DNA from: Ornithinimicrobium flavum
Lineage (GTDB): Bacteria; Actinomycetota; Actinomycetes; Actinomycetales; Dermatophilaceae
Assembly (NCBI RefSeq): GCF_004526345.1
Contig: NZ_CP038213.1
Location: 3,534,001 to 3,598,000, forward strand
Direction of reading: 5' to 3'
DNA: 64,000 nucleotides
Shown piece after piece: positions 16,861 to 25,108 of the stretch. The notes beneath the pieces are model-generated. The model searched no databases, had not been told where the DNA came from, and worked only from the letters and a program-made list of their open reading frames with translations. Within the stretch, counting starts at the first letter, position 1. Each line of letters opens with the position of its first letter. The position numbers and the translations under genes were made by a program.

Positions 16861-16915
16861 CTTCCGAAAGTAGTTGATTCGTCACTCAGTGTAACGGGTT
16901 GTGCGCACCGGCTAT
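16861..16915. promoter_or_regulatory. AT-rich divergent promoter region with imperfect palindrome
   Basis: This is the lowest-GC stretch in the area (for example AGTAGTTGATTCGTCACTCA then GTGTAAC). It contains GTCACTCAGTGTAAC, an imperfect palindrome, between the LLM gene (ATG 16850, minus) and the CPBP protease gene (ATG 16941, plus). A regulator-binding site is plausible, but no regulator gene is adjacent. Confidence 0.4.
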
Positions 16916-16928
16916 TCCGCGGCTGACG

Positions 16929-16934
16929 TACCGT
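16929..16934 (+). promoter_or_regulatory. Putative leaderless -10 element (TACCGT)
   Basis: TACCGT six bases before the ATG at 16941. Confidence 0.5.
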
Positions 16935-16940
16935 CGTGCC

Positions 16941-17681
16941 ATGACCTCGCTGGAGCACCGCCCCGCCCCGCGCGGCCCCGAGCGCGACCGACGGCCGACG
17001 TTCGAGCGTCCTGTCACGGGCACCGACCTGCTCCTGACCCTGGCCTCCTTCCTGGTCACCACCGCGCTGACCGCGCTGCTCCTCCTCGGCCTCGTCGTGG
17101 CGGGGGCACCCCTGGACACGGCGATCGTGCTGGCGCTGACGACCGGGGTCGTCCTCTGGCTGGGAGGGATCGCCTGGGCCCTGCGGCGTCGCGGCTGGAC
17201 CTGGGACGACCTGGGCCTGGGGCCCGTGGGGGAGCGCACCTCCCGGGCGATGCTCTGGCAGGTGCCGCTGGCCTGGCTCACCACCATCGTCCTCACGGCC
17301 GTCGTCGGTGCGCTGCTCCTGGACCCGTCGGAGAGCAACGCCGTCGCCTCGACGCAGGCGGCGCTCAACCTCGGCCCCGCGGCCCTGGTCGGCCTGGCGG
17401 TGGCGGTGGTCGGGATCGGCCCCTTCGTCGAGGAGATCATCTTCCGGCGGGTCCTGCTGGGCTGGCTCGAGGCCCGCACCGGCGTCCTGCTCGCGCTCGT
17501 GGGTCAGGCCGTGCTCTTCGCGGTGCTCCACGTCCTCCCGCAGGCGATGGTGCTCACCTTCTTCCTGGGCCTGGCGACCGGGATCCTCGCCCGCCGGCAC
17601 CGCTCGCTGTGGCCCGCGGTGGCGCTGCACGCCACGAACAACGCCGTCGCGCTGCTGGCGGTGGCGACGACGCTGCGCTGA
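16941..17681 (+). CDS. CPBP (CAAX/Abi) family intramembrane metalloprotease
   Basis: 246 residues with about eight hydrophobic segments after a 35-residue polar N-terminus. The Abi/CPBP motifs are present: EEIIFRR (the EExxxR motif), FAVLHVL (FxxxH) and HATNNAVA. Family members include Rce1-like CAAX proteases and bacteriocin-immunity proteins. The target here is unknown. Start set by TACCGT-N6. Confidence 0.85.
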   Translation: MTSLEHRPAPRGPERDRRPTFERPVTGTDLLLTLASFLVTTALTALLLLGLVVAGAPLDTAIVLALTTGVVLWLGGIAWALRRRGWTWDDLGLGPVGERTSRAMLWQVPLAWLTTIVLTAVVGALLLDPSESNAVASTQAALNLGPAALVGLAVAVVGIGPFVEEIIFRRVLLGWLEARTGVLLALVGQAVLFAVLHVLPQAMVLTFFLGLATGILARRHRSLWPAVALHATNNAVALLAVATTLR

Positions 17682-17684
17682 GCC

Positions 17685-18650
17685 TCAGGGCAGGAGGTCG
17701 CCCCGGCCGAACAGCTGCGCCGTCTCCCGCGCGGTCGGCCGGCCGGCGTCGGGGTCTGCCCCGTGCTCGAGCAGGACGGCCACCACCTCGCCCTCGCCCT
17801 TGAAGACCGCGCCGGCGAGCGGGGACTGACCCCGGTCGTTGAGCCGGTCGACGTCCGCACCCCGCTCGGCCAGGGCCCGGACCGTGGACGCGTGGCCGTG
17901 GTAGGCCCCGAGCATGAGCAGGGTGTTGCCCTGGGGGTCCGTGAGGTCGACGGGAGCCCCGGCGTCGACGTAGGCGGCGAGGCGGTCGGTGTCCCCCGCG
18001 CGGGCGAGGTCGAAGAGGGCGTGGGCCAGCTCGACGGCCTGGTCGACGGTGCCCTCGGCGGCCTCCCCGACCGCCTCCGGCGGCTCGGGCCGCACGTGGG
18101 CGAGGATGCGCTCCACGGTCCGCACGGTGAGGGCTGCGTCGTGCTCGGGGAGGTCGGGCTCGGTGAACAGGTGCCCGTCACCCGGGCTCACCACGTCCTC
18201 GAAACGGGCGCCGGAATCCCTCACGGCCGCACCGAACGGGCCGACCAGGGCCTCGTCGACCCACTCGTCCCCGGCCAGCCGGTGCAGCTGCACGTCGACC
18301 CCCGGCCACTCCTCGCGCAGCGGGTCCAGGCCGCCCACGAGGACGGCCAGGCGCACCCCGGGCCGGGCCAGGCGCTGGACGAAGGAGGCTCCGAGCGAGA
18401 AGCCGACGAGCACCGCCCCGTCCACGTCCAGGTCGCGGACCCGGGCGAAGAGCTGGCGGTAGCCGACCTCGTCCCGGTGCGCGACCCCCTGGGCCACCCC
18501 GGGGAAGGTCCGCCCCTCGTAGTAGTCGGGGACGGACACCTCGCACCCCTGCGCCCGCAGGAGGTCGGCGAACTCCCGGACCCCGCGGGTGAGCCCGAGG
18601 GCGGAGTGCAGGACGATCACGCGGCACGGGTCGGCGGGCACGAGGATCAT
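17685..18650 (-). CDS. Dienelactone hydrolase-like protein fused to C-terminal ankyrin repeats
   Basis: 321 residues. Residues 1-~195 are an alpha/beta-hydrolase of the dienelactone hydrolase family: VIVLHSALGLTRGVREFADL, nucleophile-elbow-like LVGFSLGAS, and a late GDGHLFTEP histidine region. Residues ~215-321 carry two to three ankyrin repeats (DLTDPQGNTLLMLGAYHGHA, LNDRGQSPLAGAVFKGEGEV, LLEHGADPDAG), which closely resemble a protein that normally stands alone in actinobacteria. The join is in frame, with no start codon at the ankyrin edge, so a genuine fusion is likely. The elbow residue after GF is S, as in serine-type relatives; in classical DLH it is C. Confidence 0.82.
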   Translation of the reverse strand: MILVPADPCRVIVLHSALGLTRGVREFADLLRAQGCEVSVPDYYEGRTFPGVAQGVAHRDEVGYRQLFARVRDLDVDGAVLVGFSLGASFVQRLARPGVRLAVLVGGLDPLREEWPGVDVQLHRLAGDEWVDEALVGPFGAAVRDSGARFEDVVSPGDGHLFTEPDLPEHDAALTVRTVERILAHVRPEPPEAVGEAAEGTVDQAVELAHALFDLARAGDTDRLAAYVDAGAPVDLTDPQGNTLLMLGAYHGHASTVRALAERGADVDRLNDRGQSPLAGAVFKGEGEVVAVLLEHGADPDAGRPTARETAQLFGRGDLLP

Positions 18651-18751
18651 GCTAGCGGCCAGGCTTGACCCTCCCCCGGCGTCAGGGATGAGGCTGGTCG
18701 CCCCGGGTGTTCCCCGCCATCGACACCACCCAGCCCAGGAGGAGCCTGACC

Positions 18752-19582
18752 GTGACGACCGAGACGCCGCTGCAGGAGGCCCTGCGCGCCGCCCTGTCCC
18801 CCGACCACCAGGTGCGCCAGCGCGGCGCCCTGCGCCTCGGCTCCCTCGCCGACCGGAGCGTGGCCGGCGACCTCGTGGCCCTCCTGGTCTCCGAGCCGGA
18901 CGCCTTCGTCCGCGAGACGCTGACCTGGGCGGTCGTCGCGCAGGCCCCGGCGACCGTCCCGCACCTGCTCGCGGCCCTGGCGGGGGAGGACCCGTCCCGG
19001 GCCCACGTCCTGCACGCGCTGAGCAAGATCCAGGACCCGGCCGCCGTGGAGCACGTGCTCCCGCTCGCCGACGACCCCCACCCGGCCGTGGCCCCCAAGG
19101 CGTGGTGGGTGCTGGGCCGCACCGGCCACGACGACTCGGCGGCCGCCCTCGTGGCCCACCTCGGTCGGCACGAGGACGACGAGCGCCGGCTCGGCCTCAT
19201 CCGCGCCCTGGAGCAGCTCGGCGCCCCGGCGGTGCCCGGTCTCGCCGCCGCGCTGTCCGCCGAGGACCCGCGTGTGCGCCGCCACGCGCTGGAGGCGCTC
19301 GTCGCCGTGGGGGAGGCCGCGCAGGGCGCCCTCCCCGAGCTGGTCGCCGTCGCGGAGGGCCCGGACCGCGACCTCGCGATGCTGGCGCTGGAGGCGCTGG
19401 CTCCCCTCGACGCCCCCGAGGTCGACGACGTCCTCACCCGGATGCGGGAGGGCGGGAGCCGGTGGCTGGCGACGGTGGCGGACTGGCTGATCTCCGACCG
19501 GGCCTCCCGCCGATCGGCCCCCAGAGCGACCCGGACGCGGCGACCCGGAGGCGACCCCGGCGCGGCGACCCAGGAGAGGTGA
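18752..19582 (+). CDS. HEAT-repeat (PBS lyase-like) protein
   Basis: 276 residues made largely of HEAT-like helical pairs of about 30 residues (VRQRGALRLGSLADRSVAGD, VRETLTWAVVAQAPATVPHL, PAVAPKAWWVLGRTGHDDSA, VRRHALEALVAVGEAAQGAL). These repeats act as protein-binding scaffolds. The GTG start at 18752 is chosen because AGGAGG lies about nine bases upstream. The last 30 residues are basic and of low complexity. An AAA ATPase follows 40 bases later but has its own promoter-like element. Confidence 0.8.
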   Translation: MTTETPLQEALRAALSPDHQVRQRGALRLGSLADRSVAGDLVALLVSEPDAFVRETLTWAVVAQAPATVPHLLAALAGEDPSRAHVLHALSKIQDPAAVEHVLPLADDPHPAVAPKAWWVLGRTGHDDSAAALVAHLGRHEDDERRLGLIRALEQLGAPAVPGLAAALSAEDPRVRRHALEALVAVGEAAQGALPELVAVAEGPDRDLAMLALEALAPLDAPEVDDVLTRMREGGSRWLATVADWLISDRASRRSAPRATRTRRPGGDPGAATQER

Positions 19583-19608
19583 CCCGAAGGGCTGTGGGTG
19601 GGCGACCC

Positions 19609-19614
19609 TAGGGT
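19609..19614 (+). promoter_or_regulatory. Putative leaderless -10 element (TAGGGT)
   Basis: TAGGGT eight bases before the ATG at 19623. Confidence 0.45.
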
Positions 19615-19622
19615 TCTGGGTC

Positions 19623-20834
19623 ATGTACTCCACCGTCGCCGTCAGCGGCTACCGCTCGTTGCGCGACGTGGTGCTGCCGCTGGGCCGTCTCACCGTGGTC
19701 ACCGGCCCGAACGGCTCGGGCAAGAGCAGCGTCTACCGCGCGCTGCGGCTGCTCGCGGCGTGCGGCCGCGGCGAGGTGGTCGGTGCCCTCGCGCGTGAGG
19801 GCGGGCTGGAGTCGGCGCTGTGGGCGGGCCCGGAGTCGCTGGACCAGGCCCGCCGGGGGTATGCCGTGGAGGGCACGACGCGCAAGGAGCGCGTCGCCGT
19901 CCGGCTCGGGGTGGGCGGGGCGAGCGGTGAGCTGTCCTACCTGGTGGACCTCGGCATTCCCGTCCAGTCCGGGCACACCGTCTTCAACCGCGACCCGGAG
20001 GTCAAGCGCGAGTCGGTGTGGACCGGCCCGGTGATGCGGCCGGCCACCCTCGCGGCACGGCGCAGGCACGCCTCCGTCGAGGTCCGGGACGAGCAGGGGG
20101 GCTGGGCCCCGGTGCCGGTCCGGGTGCCGCCCTGGGCGAGCGCCCTCACCGAGGTGGTCGACCCGCTGGCCGCCCCGGAGCTGTGGGCCGTCCGGGAGGC
20201 GTTGCGGTCGTGGCGCTTCTACGACGGCTTCCGGGTCGACGCCGGGTCGCCGAGCCGCCGGGCGCAGGTCGGCACCCGCACCTGGGCCCTGGCCGAGGAC
20301 GGCTCGGACCTGGGGGCGGCGCTGCAGACCATCTCCGAGGACGCGCCGGGCGCCCTCGACGAGGCGGTGGCGGACGCCTTCGACGGCGCCCGGCTGTCGG
20401 TGGCCGTGACCGACGGGCTGTTCGACGTCGAGCTGCACCAGCCCGGGATGCTCCGGCCGCTGCGCTCGGCCGAGCTGTCCGACGGCACCCTGCGCTACCT
20501 GTTGTGGCTGGCCGCGCTCCTCACCCCCGTGCCGCCCCGGCTCATGGCCCTCAACGAGCCCGAGACCAGCCTGCACCCCTCGCTCGTCGCGCCGCTGGCC
20601 CGCGCGGTGGCCCGGGCCTCGACCCGGAGCCAGGTCGTCGTCGTCACCCACTCCGCGGCGCTGGTGCAGGCCCTCACCGAGGCCGTCGGCGGGGACGACC
20701 CGCGCGAGGTCGAGGCCGGGCCCGGCGAGGTCGTGCCGATGCGCCTGGTGGAGCTGACCAAGGACCTCGGGGAGACGGTCGTCGTCGGGCAGGGGATGCT
20801 CACGACCCCGCCGTGGGAGTGGGGCCGACGCTGA
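19623..20834 (+). CDS. AAA-family (RecF/OLD-like) ATPase
   Basis: 403 residues. Walker A GPNGSGKS is at residues 28-35, the signature-like segment is ELSDGTLRYL, and Walker B with neighbours is LMALNEPETSLHPSL, followed by VVVVTHSAALVQAL (switch histidine). The ATPase halves are separated by a ~200-residue insertion. There is no TOPRIM or nuclease domain, unlike OLD/GajA, and no partner nuclease gene next door. Related stand-alone ATPases are common and mostly uncharacterised. The C-terminal tail TTPPWEWGRR is conserved-looking. Function not determined. Confidence 0.8.
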   Translation: MYSTVAVSGYRSLRDVVLPLGRLTVVTGPNGSGKSSVYRALRLLAACGRGEVVGALAREGGLESALWAGPESLDQARRGYAVEGTTRKERVAVRLGVGGASGELSYLVDLGIPVQSGHTVFNRDPEVKRESVWTGPVMRPATLAARRRHASVEVRDEQGGWAPVPVRVPPWASALTEVVDPLAAPELWAVREALRSWRFYDGFRVDAGSPSRRAQVGTRTWALAEDGSDLGAALQTISEDAPGALDEAVADAFDGARLSVAVTDGLFDVELHQPGMLRPLRSAELSDGTLRYLLWLAALLTPVPPRLMALNEPETSLHPSLVAPLARAVARASTRSQVVVVTHSAALVQALTEAVGGDDPREVEAGPGEVVPMRLVELTKDLGETVVVGQGMLTTPPWEWGRR

Positions 20835-20874
20835 GACGTGCATCCGAGCCTGGCACCCAAGGCCCCGGGTCGGC

Positions 20875-22555
20875 TCAACCGGCCTGGTCGTAGGACCCGA
20901 CGACGGCCACGTCGAGCGGGAAGTCCACGGGGAAGTCGCCGAAGAGCAGCCGCCCCGCCGCGCGCGCCGCCTCCCGGACCGCCTCCCCGACGTCGTCGGC
21001 GTGCTCGGCGGGGGTGTGCACCATCACCTCGTCGTGCAGGAAGTAGACGAGCTCCGGCCACGGCCGCGGCTCCTCCTCGAAGGTCTCGGCGAGGATCCGC
21101 CTCAGGTGGCCCATCCAGCACAGGGCCCACTCGGCCGCGGTGCCCTGCACCACGAAGTTGCGGGTGAAGCGCCCCCAGTCCCGCGCCGCCTGCCGGGCCC
21201 GTCGCTCGGCCCCCGCCCCCGCCCGCGGCTCCTGGGCGGCCCGCTGGACCTGGCGCCAGGCCGGTGGGGGCAGCGGGGAGGTGCGCCCCCAGCCAGGTCC
21301 GCACCCGCTCCCCGCGCTCCCCCGCCCGGGCGGCGGCGTCGACCAGGCCGATGGCCCCCGGGTAGGCCGCGCGCAGCCGTGGCAGGAGAGCGCCCGCCTC
21401 ACCGGTCGTCGCCCCGTACATCGCCCCCAGCATGGCCACCTTGGCGTGCGCCCGGGTGTCCACCACGCCCGCGTCCACCAGCGCCTGGTAGAGGTCGCCA
21501 GCCGAGCCGGCCGCGGCCATCGCCTCGTCCCCGGCCATGGCCGCGAGCACCCGCGGCTCGAGCTGGGCGGCGTCCGCCACCACGAGCCGCCACCCCGGGT
21601 CGGCCCGCACCGCGCCCCGGATCTGCCGGGGCAGCTGCAGGGCCCCTCCGCCGCGGCTGGCCCACCGACCGGTCACCACCGCACCGGCCACCCAGTCCGG
21701 GCGGAACCTGTCCTCGCGCACCCAGGCCTGCAGCCAGGCCCAGCCGTTCGCGCTGTGCAGACGGCTGAGCTCCCGGTAGCGCAGCAACGGCTCGCGCACC
21801 GGGTGCTCCAGCCGCTGCAGCTCCCACTTCCGCGTGCTGGCCACCTCCAGCCCCGCACCGCGCAGGGCGGCGACCAGCTCGGTCTGGGAGTCGGGGTTGA
21901 GCCGCGGGGCGTGCAGCGCGGCACGGACCTCCTCGCACAGGGCGGCCAGCCGGGCCGGGCGGCCTCCGTGCGGGTCCGGCTCGCCCAGCAGCTCGGCGAG
22001 CCGCGCCCGGTGCACCTCGGTGCTGAACGGCACCCCCGCCTGGTTGAGCTCCTGCGCGACGAGCGCCCCCACGGACTCGGCGTGGCACAGCAGCCGCAGA
22101 CCCGGGTCGGCCACCTCGGCCAGGCACTCCTGCTGGGCCAGGTGCTCGGTGACGCACTCCTGCAGGCCGGGCCCCTGCGTCGGCAGGGCGAAGAGGGTCG
22201 CCCCGGGCTCGGGCGCCAGGGGATCGGCTCCCCGGGCCGTCGGGGGACCGGTGTCCCAGCGGTCCTCGCCGGCGCGGGCGTAGGCGGTGCCGGCCGCCGC
22301 CGCGGCGCGGCGCAGCAGGACCCGCACCAGTCGCAGGTCGACCGCCGCGCGGACCCGGACGCCGCCGCGCAGCAGCTCGGCATACACCTGGGCGGAGTCG
22401 GCCCAGACCCAGCGGACGCCCGGCCCCTCCCGGGCCGCGACCCAGGCGGGGAGGTCGGCGAGGGGCACCTGCTCCCGCTCCCCCGGGGCGCCGTCGCGGA
22501 CCGTGGCGACGTGCGCCACCTCGCCGGCGATCGCCAGCACCAGGTCCACGGGCAC
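20875..22555 (-). CDS. Family-A DNA polymerase with 3'-5' exonuclease-like domain, one frame break at 21275-21278
   Basis: About 559 residues once corrected; short compared with Pol I because the 5' nuclease domain is absent. It matches the actinobacterial 'bifunctional 3'-5' exonuclease/DNA polymerase' group. Polymerase motif A reads DAAQLEPRVLA (canonical DYSQIELR), motif B RAHAKVAMLGAMYGATTGEA, motif C HDEVMVH. Frames switch between WLGAHLP and PPAWRQVQRAAQ; removing one base of the GGGG run at 21275-21278 joins them. The GTG start (VPVDLVLAIAGEVAHV) follows the SGNH gene stop by two bases, so the two are probably co-transcribed. A repair or translesion role is inferred. Confidence 0.8.
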
Positions 22556-22557
22556 GC

Positions 22558-23393
22558 CTAGGGCGCCTGCTCCCGCGACGGGGGCGGGGTGACCGGGAGC
22601 ACGTCGGGCCGCTTGGCCCCCCGGCCGTCGCCGGAGCTCTCGCCGCGCAGACGGCGGCGGATCCAGGGCCGCAGGTGCAGAGCCACCCACTGCCGGTCCG
22701 CCCGCACCGACTCGAAGCGCCCCAGCGGCGGCGCGGGCTCCAGCGGCTCCGCCCAGTCCCGCACCTCGAAGGGCAGACCAAGCGTCCACAGGGCCTGCGC
22801 CGCGACCCGGGCGTGGCCCTCGGAGGACAGGTGGATCCGGTCCTCGCCCCACATCCGGGGGTCGCGCAGCGAGCGCAGGGTGTAGATGTCGACGACGAAG
22901 GCGCCCGTCCGCTGCCCCACGGCCCACAGCTCGGCGGTGTACTCCACCATCCGGGGGTGGATCCGGTTGACCAGCGAGGCCCACTCGACGTTCGGGGCGG
23001 TGAAGAGCATCACGTCGGCGCCGGTGGCGTGGATCTGCTCCACCGCGTCCTCGAGGCGGTCCATGACGCTGCGCAGGGAGACGCGCGGCCGGAGCACGTC
23101 GTTGCCGCCGGCGGAGAGGCTGACCAGGTCAGGGGTCAGCGCCAGGGCCGCCGGCAGTGCTCGGCGAGGATGGCGTCGATGAGCCGGCCCCGGACGGCGA
23201 GGTTGGCGTAGCCGAAGGGCAGCCCCTCCGCGGCGTTGCGCTCGGCCAGCGCGACCGCGACCCGGTCCGCCCAGCCGACGTACTCCCCCTCCCGGTCCGG
23301 GTCCGGGTCGACCATGCCCTCGGTGAAGGAGTCGCCCAGCGCCACGAACCGCTCCCAGTGGCGGGGGCGGGCGGGCTCGGGCAGGACGGGCAC
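22558..23393 (-). CDS. SGNH/GDSL hydrolase, one frame break near 23156
   Basis: About 278 residues after correction. Block I FVALGDSFTEGM holds the catalytic serine and sits at residues ~16-27; block III is SLSAGGNDVLRP, found only after adding one base near 23156-23158 (AILAEQLPAALALTPDLVSL); the catalytic Asp-His pair is in DRIHLSSEGH (block V). Esterase/lipase-like or glycan-deacetylating activity is possible; no signal peptide is seen, so it is probably cytosolic. The GTG start follows TACCCT-N6 (23400-23405). Heads an operon with the polymerase. Confidence 0.8.
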
Positions 23394-23399
23394 GGACCC

Positions 23400-23405
23400 A
23401 GGGTA
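23400..23405 (-). promoter_or_regulatory. Putative leaderless -10 element (TACCCT)
   Basis: Minus-strand TACCCT six bases before the GTG at 23393, just beyond the HU terminator hairpin. Confidence 0.5.
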
Positions 23406-23410
23406 TGACG

Positions 23411-23441
23411 CGCCCCGCCCGTCACGGGGACGGGCGGGGCG
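23411..23441 (-). terminator. Strong hairpin terminator after HU gene
   Basis: CGCCCCGCCCGTC (23411-23423), loop ACGGG, then GACGGGCGGGGCG (23429-23441): a perfect 13-bp stem 20 bases after the HU stop and just before the SGNH promoter. There is no long U-tract, as is common in actinobacteria. Confidence 0.75.
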
Positions 23442-23460
23442 GTCAGGTCGTGCGCCGGTG

Positions 23461-23736
23461 TCAGCCGGAGACGCGCTCCTTCAGCTTGGAACCGGCCTTG
23501 AACGCCGGGGCCTTGCTCGCGGCGATCTGCAGCTCGGCGCCGGTCTGCGGGTTGCGGCCGGTGCGGGCCGCGCGCTCGCGGACCTCGAAGGTGCCGAAGC
23601 CGGGGAACGAGACCTTGTTGCCGTTGGCCAGCTCGGCGCCGATGGCGTCGAGGACGGCACTGACGACCTTGTCGGCAGCAGCCTGAGTCATGCCTGCCTC
23701 ACGGGCGACAGCCTCGACAATGACCTTCTTGCTCAT
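23461..23736 (-). CDS. hup: HU-family nucleoid DNA-binding protein
   Basis: 91 residues, the length of the HU core without the Lys-rich tail of mycobacterial HupB. It begins MSKKVIVEAVAREAGMTQAA, has GFGTFEVRERAARTGRNPQT with the DNA-binding beta-arm proline (RNPQTG), and ends SKLKERVSG. It binds and bends DNA as a dimer. Expression signals are better than for most genes here: TACGGT at 23773-23778, a ~30-base leader with AAAGGG before the ATG, and a strong terminator. Confidence 0.97.
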   Translation of the reverse strand: MSKKVIVEAVAREAGMTQAAADKVVSAVLDAIGAELANGNKVSFPGFGTFEVRERAARTGRNPQTGAELQIAASKAPAFKAGSKLKERVSG

Positions 23737-23772
23737 GGGTACAGCCCTTTCATCGTGCTGATGGGTCGGTTC

Positions 23773-23852
23773 ACCGTAGGCAGACGCCGTGCGTCTTGGC
23801 CACCAGGGGGCCCCGGCGCGTCGCGGAAAAAGCGACCGTAGAGTGTTTTCCG
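23773..23852. promoter_or_regulatory. Divergent HU/cobC promoter region with two inverted repeats
   Basis: On the minus strand TACGGT (23773-23778) is a likely HU -10. AGACGC-CGT-GCGTCT (23782-23796) is a perfect palindrome. CGGAAAA (23824-23830) pairs with TTTTCCG (23846-23852), whose last base is the G of the cobC GTG start; TAGAGT (23839-23844) lies inside as a cobC -10. A regulator could control both genes from here. The sites are seen; the role is inferred. Confidence 0.4.
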
Positions 23853-24829
23853 TGCCCCCGTCCGACCTTTTCGTTCCCCAGGTGGCGTCCCCCGAGGTGC
23901 CCCCGGCCGGCACCCACGGAGGGGACGGACCGGCGGTGGAGGCGGCCCTGGGTCTGGCCCCCGGAAGCCTGCTGGACCTCTCGCAGAACATGAACCCGGT
24001 CGCCCCTCCCGTCGCCCCGGTGGTCTCGCGGCACCTGTCGGCGCTGGGGCACTACCCCGACGACCGCGAGGCGAGGCGCGTCCTGGCCGAGGCACTCGGC
24101 GTCGACCCTGGCAGGGTCCTCCTGACAAACGGGGGCAGCGAGGCGATCCACCTCGTCACCACCGTGCTCGGTGGGCGGGTGCGCGAGGAGCCGGAGTTCG
24201 GGCTGCATCCCCGCGGCAGTGAGGGCCCGGTATGGCGTACCGACCCGCACTCCCCTACGGGCCGGCTTGCCGATCCAGAGGAGCGGGCCGACGTCTGGGA
24301 CGAGGCGTTCTACGCCCTGGCGACCGGCAGGTGGACGGCGCTCGGGACGCCGGCCCGCGACCGGGTGGTGGTGGTGGGTTCGCTGACCAAGACCTTCTCC
24401 TGCCCGGGGCTGCGCCTGGGCTACGTCGTGGTGCCGGAACGCCCGGTCGTCGCCCCGGACGGTACCTCGCTGGACCCCGAGGACCTGCGGGCACGCCTGC
24501 TCCAGGCCCAGCCGCACTGGCCGGTCTCCGCCCTGGCGCTGGCCGCACTGCCGGATCTGCTGGCTGAGGCGGACCTCCCCGGCTGGTCGGCCCGGATCAG
24601 GCAGCTGCGGCGGGAACTCGTGAGCATCCTGGAGGGCGTCGGGCTGCAGGTGCAGACGGCGGACGCCCCGTGGGTGCTGCTGCACGAGCCGGGCCTGCGC
24701 GAGCGGCTCGCCCCCCGGGGGGTGCTGGTCCGGGACTGCGCCAGTTTCGGTCTCCCCGGCGTCGCCCGGATGGCGGTCCCCGACTCACCGGGGCTGGACC
24801 GGGTCGCCACCGCTCTCGCACGGGCCTGA
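23852..24829 (+). CDS. cobC: CobC-type PLP-dependent aminotransferase/threonine-phosphate decarboxylase-like
   Basis: 325 residues. Fold-type I PLP enzyme of the HisC/CobC group: DLSQNMNPVAPP at the N-terminus, LLTNGGSEAIHLV, PLP-lysine motif VVGSLTKTFSCPGLRLGY, and a C-terminal substrate-arginine region LPGVARMAVP. The group makes (R)-1-aminopropan-2-ol O-phosphate for the cobamide nucleotide loop. It precedes the cobalamin riboswitch and cobamide genes, which supports the role, but the substrate is not proven. Leaderless GTG start (TAGAGT-N7); upstream in-frame codons are antisense to the HU promoter. Confidence 0.82.
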   Translation: MPPSDLFVPQVASPEVPPAGTHGGDGPAVEAALGLAPGSLLDLSQNMNPVAPPVAPVVSRHLSALGHYPDDREARRVLAEALGVDPGRVLLTNGGSEAIHLVTTVLGGRVREEPEFGLHPRGSEGPVWRTDPHSPTGRLADPEERADVWDEAFYALATGRWTALGTPARDRVVVVGSLTKTFSCPGLRLGYVVVPERPVVAPDGTSLDPEDLRARLLQAQPHWPVSALALAALPDLLAEADLPGWSARIRQLRRELVSILEGVGLQVQTADAPWVLLHEPGLRERLAPRGVLVRDCASFGLPGVARMAVPDSPGLDRVATALARA

Positions 24830-24888
24830 GCTTGCGCTGGGTCCCGTCCCGGCTGGTCACCCCTGGGTCACGGGCGACCGGGGAGGGG

Positions 24889-24894
24889 TAGGAT
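24889..24894 (+). promoter_or_regulatory. Putative -10 of the btu/cob operon (TAGGAT)
   Basis: TAGGAT just before the start of the riboswitch; the transcript would begin near 24901 and include the whole aptamer. Confidence 0.5.
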
Positions 24895-24904
24895 AGCGCC
24901 GTCG

Positions 24905-25103
24905 TGCAGACGAAGTCCGGTGCAAACCCGGCACTGTCCCGCAACGGTGGAGTCCCCTGACCAGGCCAGGTCACGGTGGACCGAGTCCGGTCGAACTGCC
25001 CGATGATCCGCAACCACTCGCCCTCGAGGACATAGGGCCGGTTCGGACGGCGGACCGGTGCTAGGTCCTGTCGCTCGAGACCAGCTGCCTCGACCGACAG
25101 GAG
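24905..25103 (+). ncRNA. Cobalamin riboswitch with Shine-Dalgarno-sequestering hairpin
   Basis: The aptamer core is recognisable: AAGTCCGGTGCAAACCCGGC then ACTGTCCCGCAACGGT (24913-24947), and a 3' B12-box-like GAGTCCGGTCGAACTGCC (24983-25000). Downstream, TCCTGTCG (25066-25073) pairs perfectly with CGACAGGA (25095-25102), which covers most of the AGGAG ribosome-binding site (25099-25103) of btuF. This predicts translational repression when adenosylcobalamin is bound. By family knowledge B12 turns off import and biosynthesis; because the downstream genes overlap by 1-17 bases, repression may spread by coupling. The boundaries are approximate. Confidence 0.88.
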
Positions 25104-25108
25104 ACACG

